64,000 nt of DNA. Source: Paenibacillus sp. 1011MAR3C5. Its GTDB lineage: Bacteria > Bacillota > Bacilli > Paenibacillales > Paenibacillaceae. The DNA lies in NCBI RefSeq assembly GCF_003591485.1, contig NZ_QZCF01000008.1:124001-188000 (forward strand), written 5' to 3'. The notes beneath the pieces were generated by a model. It searched no databases. It was given only the letters and a program-made list of their open reading frames with translations, and was not told the DNA's origin. The position numbers and the translations under genes were made by a program. Shown here one piece after another: positions 28,995 through 35,383 of this stretch (the stretch's first letter is position 1; each line of letters opens with the position of its first letter).

Positions 28995-30884
28995 TTATTG
29001 TTCAGAATCCGCTTCCGCAGACTCCTGGTTTTTATTTTTGCCCATGTTATTGTACAGATCATAACGTTGACTATAGAAACCAAGCAGATACAGTCCCGTC
29101 AGCGATTCATTTGTAAACTTCTCCGGCGGCATCATGTAACCAACCTCATCCAGCAGCTTGTTTAGATTGGTCGCTTTCCGGCCTAACTTCATTTGATATG
29201 GGCACAATGCCTCTTGAATGATCGCCCAGGTTTTTGCCGGATGCCGCGAGAAAGCGTTCATATACCGAATCGCATTCGTCGGTCGATCCTCATCGCCAAG
29301 CGCCCTTCTCTCCAATACATCCGCAATAGCCAACATCCGGCCAAACAAATAATTATGGTCTGTCGTTACCGTATCCAGCGCCACTGAACGTCCCTCCTTT
29401 TTGTTAATCAACGCACACGCAATGCTAAGTGTCTTCTCCCATTCCCATCTCTCCATCGACACCGGATTGGAGGCTCTTTGGACCGAGCTTCTGACAATAT
29501 CAAGCGGTATCGGCCTGCCATCAATGATGCAGGGCAGCATTCGCTCCATCAGTCCCTTGACGACCTTATCGCCGGCATTCGGGCCATAAGCGGCACGGGC
29601 AATATCGCGTGTCGCCGGTGCGCCGTAAAACAGAATCCCTTTTCCCGATTCATCCTTGCGGTAACGATGCAGCCACGCGCAAGCGGTATGCCACTCTATC
29701 AACTTGTTCAAGTACAATTTGATATCCATACTGCGGTAATACAACACGGCCATTCTTCCGGTCGTCGCAGAGTCTAGCACCATGATATGGGCATCCGTAT
29801 GACCGTCCAACTTGTGACAATATCCATCCATCGCCTTCGCCAATTCCCTGGCAAATTCCTGATAGGTAAAAGCAGCTTCCTTCACAACTGCCGCTGCGGG
29901 GGCGAGATCAAATGCATCATCCGCAAAGCTCGGCATTTCCGGCCGCTTGCTTCCCCATACAAGAAACACCCGTTGATCGATCACTTTCCCCTGAAGATTG
30001 ATGAGCCACTTCAGCGCATTGTGTGCCTTCTGGGACACCTCATAGCTAATGCTGGCGGCCTCCTGACTGCTGCGAAATCTCCCTCTGTATGTAAAGCCCG
30101 TATCATCGTTGGCGGAGATCAACTTCGCTTTATCGGCAGCGTTGCGGATTTTGTTCGCATGTTTATCCGTAGCCGGCAGCAACTCGCCTTTTACATAACA
30201 ATAATCGTCCCCGCCAAGCTGCTCGTTGTAGTACCGAATGAATGACTCGTACATTCCCGAGTCCTTCCACACATCGTCCAAATATTCGCCCGGAGCATAT
30301 ACGTTGAACCGGACAAACGCGCTGCTCAAATCACCCGCCAGCACGGAATAAATGGGAGGTCTAGCTGAATCGCTCCCCTTGTCCCATTTCTGAATGAGAC
30401 GATTCTGCTCATCTGCGTGCAGGATTTGCCGCTGAATCAAGTCTCGGACAAGCGTGCCTTTGCTGACATAGCTGTAAATGCTTTTTACCTTATCCGTCGC
30501 ATAGGGAGATTGCGCCCATCCTTTCAATTGCTTGATATAGGCTGCAAATGGATCTTCTTTTTTCTGCTCTCCGCCATAAGCGATCAAATCGCCAGCAACA
30601 TAACTGAGCTTGTCGTGCAACGGATAAGGCGCAACCACCGCACCGGCCCGACTGGCCGATTTCTCCGTGCAGGGAATAAGTGTGCTCATCTGGCTTTTTA
30701 CCATGATCACTTCGGCGGAATGGATATCTCCCTCTTTCGTAACCGTTACTTCGATATGGGCGTTTTGCGTCGTATGCGAAAGCGGCAGCAGCGTAAATTC
30801 CTGATCGTTGTACCTGGTTTTAATGACGCCCACTTGACCACTGTTCGCATTGTACGTGTCATACAAATGAAGCAGCCAGCTCAC
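28995..30884 (-). CDS. cas8c: Cas8c/Csd1 large subunit of type I-C Cascade
   Basis: 629 aa, full length for Csd1. Start MSWLLHLYDTYNAN is diagnostic; DKLSYVAGDLIAYGGE and the late KATNLNKLLDEVGYM region match the family. It recognizes the PAM (TTC is known for this subtype) and recruits Cas3. In I-C an internal start in this gene commonly yields a Cas11-like small subunit; I could not single out that start here. GTG start with AGGAGGGGAG upstream. Confidence 0.95.
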   Translation of the reverse strand: MSWLLHLYDTYNANSGQVGVIKTRYNDQEFTLLPLSHTTQNAHIEVTVTKEGDIHSAEVIMVKSQMSTLIPCTEKSASRAGAVVAPYPLHDKLSYVAGDLIAYGGEQKKEDPFAAYIKQLKGWAQSPYATDKVKSIYSYVSKGTLVRDLIQRQILHADEQNRLIQKWDKGSDSARPPIYSVLAGDLSSAFVRFNVYAPGEYLDDVWKDSGMYESFIRYYNEQLGGDDYCYVKGELLPATDKHANKIRNAADKAKLISANDDTGFTYRGRFRSSQEAASISYEVSQKAHNALKWLINLQGKVIDQRVFLVWGSKRPEMPSFADDAFDLAPAAAVVKEAAFTYQEFARELAKAMDGYCHKLDGHTDAHIMVLDSATTGRMAVLYYRSMDIKLYLNKLIEWHTACAWLHRYRKDESGKGILFYGAPATRDIARAAYGPNAGDKVVKGLMERMLPCIIDGRPIPLDIVRSSVQRASNPVSMERWEWEKTLSIACALINKKEGRSVALDTVTTDHNYLFGRMLAIADVLERRALGDEDRPTNAIRYMNAFSRHPAKTWAIIQEALCPYQMKLGRKATNLNKLLDEVGYMMPPEKFTNESLTGLYLLGFYSQRYDLYNNMGKNKNQESAEADSEQ

Positions 30885-30904
30885 CGTGCTCCCCTCCTCT
30901 CTTG

Positions 30905-31591
30905 TTAAGTTTCGACCGCGCTAACATTGGAATGATCGAAATGTTTCATGCTCATCCCCATGACTGGACGGACCAGTTCGCAGGTCTCCGGTCTCGGAAA
31001 CTGGATTACGCCCTTGTCCATTTCAGCCTTCCAGAGGCGAACCTCCATCTGATTATTGCCCGTTTCGTCGGGATAGTTAATGCCGTGAACCATATGCCCG
31101 AATACGACCTTATCGTACTCGTCATAGTAACCTTCTCCCTCGTCGAAGCTGCATGGCTCCGCGTAGGCCTGACATTCCCTCGCGCCTAGAAAAATATCCC
31201 GGCGTCCTCCCGCTTTCAGCGACCTTAGCATAATGTTGTGGTGCTTGTGCTCGTTGCGGTCAAAGGCCATATCGGGCCGATTTTCATTAAACTCGAAATA
31301 CGCTCGCACATGATACTCCACATCTCTTAAGTAGGTGTAGTTCGCGAGCGTATTGCCGCCCCCATATTCAATAGGACGGACCCCTTTCGATTCCATCTGA
31401 ATGGGCTTCATGACACGCACCGCGTCGATATACATGATGATCGTCGGCTTCCAATAGATAGATTCGGCAATTCCTTTCAGCGCCTGGTAAGTTGGAATCT
31501 GGTAGGATAGCTTTTCTCCCCCTAGCTTGGTCAACGGGTCTGTGAATAAAGCGTAGTTGCCATAAACCTTGAATTCCATTGCATTTCTCAT
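30905..31591 (-). CDS. cas5c: Cas5c/Cas5d, crRNA-processing endonuclease of type I-C
   Basis: 228 aa. N-terminal RAMP fold (FKVYGNYALFTDPLTK), then the conserved VRPIEYGGGNTLANYTYLR and the Lys-His cluster NEHKHHNIMLRSL, which in characterized Cas5d proteins lies at the pre-crRNA cutting site. Type I-C lacks Cas6, so this protein cuts each repeat and stays on the crRNA 5' handle. It is the first gene of the block after the gap; AAGGAGGTGAACAA precedes its ATG. Its transcript leader carries the IS-derived hairpin at 31617-31664. Confidence 0.95.
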   Translation of the reverse strand: MRNAMEFKVYGNYALFTDPLTKLGGEKLSYQIPTYQALKGIAESIYWKPTIIMYIDAVRVMKPIQMESKGVRPIEYGGGNTLANYTYLRDVEYHVRAYFEFNENRPDMAFDRNEHKHHNIMLRSLKAGGRRDIFLGARECQAYAEPCSFDEGEGYYDEYDKVVFGHMVHGINYPDETGNNQMEVRLWKAEMDKGVIQFPRPETCELVRPVMGMSMKHFDHSNVSAVET

Positions 31592-31616
31592 TTGTTCACC
31601 TCCTTCGTTTGGTCTA

Positions 31617-31664
31617 CTTGTTCAGGCTTCTTTATTTCAGTTAATTAAAGAAAGCCTGAACAAG
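31617..31664. repeat. Long hairpin just upstream of cas5c
   Basis: 17-bp arms with one bulged base (CTTGTTCAGGCTTCTTT at 31617-31633 and its complement at 31647-31664). It is made of the terminal-repeat sequence of the IS remnant and a second inverted copy of it. It lacks a T-run toward cas5c, so it is not a standard terminator, but it could slow transcription or shield RNA. Confidence 0.75.
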
Positions 31665-32032
31665 CAGTTTTATCCTACCTTTGCTCTCTGCCTATGATTA
31701 AAGTTGCTCGTTTCAGAATATAATTTTCCATTTTTAGCCGCTGATTTTCGCTGCGAAGTGATCGCAGTTGTTCCTTCTCATTTTGATCTGAAATCGTTTT
31801 CTCTTGACCACATGATCTTTGTCTTTGAGATTTTATTATCCATCGTTCTAAAGTTGATGCATTCAAATTAAACTCTCTAACAATTCTTGTCTTAGCTTCA
31901 CCATTTTCATAGAGTTGCAAGACTTGATGTTTGAACTCTGTTGAAAACACTCCCTTTTGTTTAGACATATCAGATCTACTCCTAACTTCTTCATTTTTAA
32001 ACTAGTACTTATTAAAGAAAACAGGCCCGAAC
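31619..32032 (-). mobile_element. IS3-family remnant inserted between the cas promoter and cas5c
   Basis: Contains only an OrfA-type transposase frame. Related inverted ends are visible: TGTTCAGGCTTCTTTATT at the left and, on the other strand, GTTCGGGCCTGTTTTCTTTA at the right. Both edges are flanked by TCTACT (31613-31618 and 32033-32038), a likely target duplication. Length 414 bp against 1.2-1.5 kb for intact IS3 elements, and no OrfB, so internal deletion is likely. Confidence 0.7.
31675..31968 (-). CDS. IS3-family transposase OrfA (HTH), OrfB missing
   Basis: 97 aa. The start SKQKGVFSTEFKHQVLQLYE and the helix-turn-helix TRIVREFNLNASTLERWI are typical of IS3 OrfA, ending with the leucine-zipper helix ENQRLKMENYILKRATLI. 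OrfB (the DDE catalytic part) is absent from the window around it, so it cannot transpose on its own. A good ribosome site (AGTTAGGAG) suggests it may still be translated from the cas-side promoter. Confidence 0.85.
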   Translation of the reverse strand: MSKQKGVFSTEFKHQVLQLYENGEAKTRIVREFNLNASTLERWIIKSQRQRSCGQEKTISDQNEKEQLRSLRSENQRLKMENYILKRATLIIGREQR

Positions 32033-32136
32033 TCTACTAAAAAATCAATATCCCATACTTCCCATAGGATTCTCAAAATTGACAATAAGCTGATATTTGA
32101 CAACAAAATTTAATTATGGAATATCGATACATCTAT

Positions 32137-32164
32137 ATATTACCACCAATAAATCAAAAGTCAA
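32137..32164 (-). promoter_or_regulatory. Promoter facing cas5c (likely the cas5-8c-7-4-1-2 promoter)
   Basis: TTGACT (32159-32164), 16-bp spacer and TAATAT (32137-32142) on the minus strand; predicted start near 32130. Removing the IS remnant would leave about 130 bases of leader before cas5c. It is the best sigma-A promoter in the gap, and its -35 box lies inside the site matched by the crRNA-like RNA. Confidence 0.7.
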
Positions 32165-32181
32165 TTGCATACTATTTTGAA
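32145..32181 (-). promoter_or_regulatory. Protospacer-like target with TTC PAM over the cas-side promoter
   Basis: On the minus strand, TTC (32181-32179) is followed by AAAATAGTATG (32178-32168), identical to the first 11 nt after the handle of the crRNA-like gene. One mismatch is then followed by three matching bases. TTC is the known I-C PAM. A 34-nt footprint would cover the -35 box and reach the -10 box, so bound Cascade would block transcription. Confidence 0.7.
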
Positions 32182-32223
32182 CTTTTAGTTAAAGCATTTT
32201 TCTATGAAGTTATTCGGCTTCTA

Positions 32224-32232
32224 TGCTATACT
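32224..32232 (+). promoter_or_regulatory. Extended -10 promoter of the crRNA-like RNA
   Basis: TGCTATACT (TGnTATAAT type) on the plus strand; only a poor -35 (TATGAA, 18-bp spacing). The expected start point, 7 bases on, is 32239, exactly the first base of the degenerate repeat. Confidence 0.55.
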
Positions 32233-32238
32233 AACCTC

Positions 32239-32304
32239 GTCGCCGCAGGCGTGGATTGAAATAAAATAGTATGTAATATGGGCCTATCTCATAACAAGAT
32301 AGGC
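32239..32304 (+). ncRNA. Solitary crRNA-like RNA (CreA/CreR type) inside the cas locus
   Basis: A 24-nt degenerate repeat (32239-32262) keeps the first five bases GTCGC and the last fourteen GCGTGGATTGAAAT of the array repeat. The middle shrinks to CGCCGCAGGCG, which still folds as a 4-bp hairpin. The orientation is opposite to both arrays and to all cas genes. The following guide (from 32263, AAAATAGTATGTAAT) matches the PAM-flanked site over the cas-side promoter. An 8-bp hairpin (GCCTATCT / AGATAGGC, 32282-32304) ends the unit in place of a second repeat. Cas5c could process or bind it, and short guide complementarity favours binding without cleavage. It could be a cas autorepressor or the antitoxin of a toxin gene lying between the promoter and cas5c. 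No transcript data were available. Confidence 0.65.
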
Positions 32305-32310
32305 TCGCTA

Positions 32311-34737
32311 TTACATAATCAAATCCCCAAATGAGCCGTCATTGCCGACATCAAAACCAAATCGACCGTCGTACGCCGACTCCAGTAAAACTAGAACTTT
32401 TCCATCCTGCAAAGACTCTATCCCCTTGTTAGCATTCAATTCCCTTTTTTCATGCTCCCAGAGATTCACCGTATACTGCTGCGCCTTGCGCAGCCATTGC
32501 GAGAATTGTTCTATCGTCCCGTCTCCGTTCAAATCGGCGATTAATTCCCTGGCTTCATCGTTGTAAGGTACAATAACGGAAGTAGTCTGGTTCTTAATCA
32601 CCTCGAAATGATCCGCCGCCGTTCCATAGCTGTGTAGACAATATAGATTAAGCTCCTCTTCTCTCTCTTGATAATAGGCCGCCAGATACTTATTTTGCTT
32701 GCGCGGGACGGTTAGCAGTTCTACCATATCCTTGTCTATCTTCGGAACATTGTAGTTCAGGCTGCTCGCCAGTTGCTTGTAATACCGGATGAAAAAATGC
32801 TCCATCGCCGCCACCGAAAGGATATGTCCGCCAAACAAACTCGGATCTTGCTTGAGATCAATGAACATTTTGCGAGAAATCTCTTTGCCTACGGCAATTT
32901 CTTTCAAGTGCTTCAAGTTCTCCTCTCCGTAGTTAATCACGTACACCTGACGCAGCTCATCTCTGCCATGCCTATTGCATCTGCCTGCGGCCTGGGCGAC
33001 CGAGTCCAGCTCCGCAAGCGAACGGATGACACAATCAAAGCTGATATCGACTCCCGCTTCAATTAACTGAGTGCTGATGCAGATTACTTTTTCCTGCCGA
33101 TCCAGATGTCCTCTTACGGAGTTCAAAATATCCTTGCGATGTCTGGCGCACATGGAAGTGCTCAAATGATACACAAAAACATTCGCAGACTCGCTCAATG
33201 CCCGATACAATTTTCTTACGACTGACTTGGTATTTAAAATAATGAGAACATTATCGACCTCATCAAGCTTGTCCAGCGCAAATCTCTCCAACATGGACTG
33301 ATCGTAGATTTCCTCGGTCGCCATATCCACAATGTCCACCCGCTTGAACGCACAAATGACATCCTCAATCTCTTCTATCATTTCCGCATCTGCCTGGATG
33401 TCCAGCTTGTGTTCAACAAATTGAAGCGCGGGCTGTGTCGCAGAGCATAAGATGATAGTGGAATCGCCGCAGTCTCTCAGAAAGTTCACCGCTTGATTGA
33501 ACAACGATACGCAAGAGACCGGAACCTTCTGCACTTCATCCACAATAATAACCGCATTCGATAGGTTATGAAGTCTGCGGATATTGCGCCCACCCTTGGC
33601 GTAGAACACATTCAGAAACTGAACCATTGTCGTAAAAATGACCGGGCAATCCCAATTATCCTTGGCATGCTTCAACTTCTGCGCCGTGTTCATATAGCCG
33701 TCGTCTTCTTCATCGTTATCGCTTGCATCGTCTACAACATTGGAATGATGCTCCAGCAAGTGTTCGTCATCTTGTATGATGTCGCGGATCTCTTGGGCAT
33801 TCTGCTCAATAATTGTTGTGTATGGCACGATATAGATAATACGCGTTTTATTTTTTTCAATGGCATGGCGGAGCGCATAACGAAAGCTGGCAAATGTCTT
33901 TCCTCCCCCTGTCGGAATCGACAACGTATAAATGCCTGGATCGACAGAAGCAAACTGCTCGCAGCGATCCGACATGCGTTTCCTAAGCTCCTGAATAGAG
34001 ACAGAACCCTTATTTTGATTGATTTCTTGAAGCTGTTGAAGCTTGATTCCAAGGTTCCGCTCATATTGCAGAAACAGCGATTTCACTTCCGTCTGCAATT
34101 TAGGGCCGACCGCTTCTTCAAACTCTCTTGAGTTCGTCCTGTCGGCGTCGACCAGCGCACTGAAGATGTATTTTCCCAAAAACATCAAGTTGGTGATTTT
34201 GTTATCCGGGTCCTTATTCAGGTAAGCTTCCAGTTCCGCTGCGGCTTCGTTCACATAGCGGGCAAATACCTCCTTGTTCATGACCCGCTCATAGAATAGC
34301 TCGACTGCTTGTTCGTATTCCCTCGGATCTTTTTCAACCCTTGCCAAAAAATCCGATTGATGTGGCGGCCCCAAAAAATCATGCAAATAGGAATGATGCG
34401 AGATGACAGCATTAGCCACAAGCTCCGCCAGTATCCAGGTGTTAGCACTGCGCTTCCCCAGATGCAGCTCCGAATAAATAAGCTTCCCGCCCGCCGTGGA
34501 ATGGTCTACGCTCCCTCTGCGCGAGGGCAGCTCGGGATGAAACACTGCGTTCCATATATATGTTCTAAACTCTCCAGTAAATTTACCCATGTCATGCAAC
34601 AATCCAGCAAGACCTGCGATGTGACGGACACCGATTTTGGCTCCAAAGGCTTCCGCCAATTGCTGAACCTCCGTCAAATGCCGCTCAACTGTTTGAATCT
34701 CATGATCGCTCTTCCGAATATGCGCAATATAGTCCAT
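32311..34737 (-). CDS. cas3: Cas3 helicase-nuclease (HD + DExH), type I-C
   Basis: 808 aa from the ATG at 34737 (ribosome site AGGTTGGTGG). HD nuclease at the N-terminus: His in VERHL, LLHDMGK, VDHSTAGG, ISHHSYLHD. Helicase: Walker A SIPTGGGKTFAS, Walker B IIVDEVQK, motif III CSATQPA, then QLIEAGVDISFD and the motif VI QAAGRCNRHG. It is recruited by Cascade and degrades target DNA. All catalytic motifs are intact. Unlike the usual I-C operon it is separated from cas5c by more than 700 bases. Confidence 0.96.
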   Translation of the reverse strand: MDYIAHIRKSDHEIQTVERHLTEVQQLAEAFGAKIGVRHIAGLAGLLHDMGKFTGEFRTYIWNAVFHPELPSRRGSVDHSTAGGKLIYSELHLGKRSANTWILAELVANAVISHHSYLHDFLGPPHQSDFLARVEKDPREYEQAVELFYERVMNKEVFARYVNEAAAELEAYLNKDPDNKITNLMFLGKYIFSALVDADRTNSREFEEAVGPKLQTEVKSLFLQYERNLGIKLQQLQEINQNKGSVSIQELRKRMSDRCEQFASVDPGIYTLSIPTGGGKTFASFRYALRHAIEKNKTRIIYIVPYTTIIEQNAQEIRDIIQDDEHLLEHHSNVVDDASDNDEEDDGYMNTAQKLKHAKDNWDCPVIFTTMVQFLNVFYAKGGRNIRRLHNLSNAVIIVDEVQKVPVSCVSLFNQAVNFLRDCGDSTIILCSATQPALQFVEHKLDIQADAEMIEEIEDVICAFKRVDIVDMATEEIYDQSMLERFALDKLDEVDNVLIILNTKSVVRKLYRALSESANVFVYHLSTSMCARHRKDILNSVRGHLDRQEKVICISTQLIEAGVDISFDCVIRSLAELDSVAQAAGRCNRHGRDELRQVYVINYGEENLKHLKEIAVGKEISRKMFIDLKQDPSLFGGHILSVAAMEHFFIRYYKQLASSLNYNVPKIDKDMVELLTVPRKQNKYLAAYYQEREEELNLYCLHSYGTAADHFEVIKNQTTSVIVPYNDEARELIADLNGDGTIEQFSQWLRKAQQYTVNLWEHEKRELNANKGIESLQDGKVLVLLESAYDGRFGFDVGNDGSFGDLIM

Positions 34738-34756
34738 TAGCACACCACCAACCTTT

Positions 34757-34791
34757 ATTAAGCGCTTACACAATAAATGCAAACGCTTATA
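34757..34791. promoter_or_regulatory. Two cre-like (CcpA) motifs ahead of cas3
   Basis: ATTAAGCGCTTACA (34757-34770) and TGCAAACGCTTATA (34778-34791) each match about 12 of 14 positions of the cre consensus TGWNANCGNTNWCA. Their CG centres are 21 bases apart, two helix turns. They lie 20-55 bases before the cas3 start. Binding is not shown. Confidence 0.4.
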
Positions 34792-34888
34792 CTCTTAGTC
34801 CAAACGGCACAATTCTTAAAGCCTATCCCTATCATTTGGTGTTTCGACTAAAATGTATAAATTCCTTCTAAATTAATCATTTCAACTT

Positions 34889-34986
34889 ATTTATTCCACG
34901 CATCTTTGATGAAGATGCGGCAAGATATAGAATTAATCCTACTTGCAGTCTATGACTGCAAGCATCGCACCTAAACAAGGTGAGAC
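34889..34986 (-). CRISPR. Decayed CRISPR array: two degenerate repeats around one 33-nt spacer
   Basis: Right repeat 34955-34986 reads GTCTCACCTTGTTTAGG then TGCGATGCTTGCAGT on the minus strand, clearly derived from the array repeat but with a ruined handle. Left repeat 34889-34921 keeps TTCCACGC and a GATGCGG end. The 33-nt gap between them is spacer-sized. It is oriented like arrays 1 and 2. Confidence 0.6.
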
Positions 34987-35190
34987 TGCGAGTTCGAGCA
35001 AAAACCATTCATTCTCAAGGCTTTTGCTTTCAAAACGTAATTGGTCCCCCTCCTTTCATGTTGCATGCGCCCATCGAATCCCGCTGACACTTCATAAATG
35101 GGAGCATTCAAGCTAAATCGACAGTACTATACTTAATAACGTCTGAAATCACAGGTTAGTCGCAACTTTTTTCCTAATTCTTTGGAACTA
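34987..35190 (-). promoter_or_regulatory. Remnant leader of the decayed array
   Basis: Next to the decayed repeat, TGCGAGTTCGAGCAAAAA resembles CGCGATTTTGAGCAAAAAA beside array 1. Further out, TCGCAACTTTTTTCC at about 173 bases matches TCGCACTTTTTTCTCC at about 177 bases in leader 1. The central GGTGCGAAT inverted repeat of the live leaders is gone. Confidence 0.6.
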
Positions 35191-35223
35191 TTTTCACTTT
35201 GTATTCAAGCTTCAATTTGCAAA

Positions 35224-35256
35224 AAGAGCCGTTTCGAGTATTTCGAAGCGACTCTT
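35224..35256. terminator. Imperfect hairpin with A/T flanks
   Basis: 14-nt arms with two mismatches (AAGAGCCGTTTCGA / TCGAAGCGACTCTT), A-run on the left, T-rich on the right. It does not belong clearly to any gene; it may stop transcripts leaving the array 2 region. Confidence 0.3.
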
Positions 35257-35383
35257 CCACTTACTTTTTCACCTCTGGTTTGAATACAATCCACTACCAA
35301 CATATGAATCCCTGAATAAACTAAACGCATTTATACCCCTGCTCTAGAATATAAGCCTCCGTGCTGGGTTGCGCCCCTGTTAC

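Noticed and set aside
31617..31664. Hairpin before cas5c as a normal terminator
   Set aside because: No T-run follows on the minus strand, and the arms are explained by IS end sequences.
32168..32273. Reading the CATACTATTTT ... AAAATAGTATG pair as a simple inverted repeat or IS end
   Set aside because: Kept only as an alternative: the right arm begins exactly after a repeat handle and the left arm is next to a TTC PAM, which a chance inverted repeat would not explain.
34889..34986. Relic array as a second regulatory guide for the cas3 promoter
   Set aside because: Its handle is destroyed and I found no TTC-flanked match to its spacer near the cas3 promoter.
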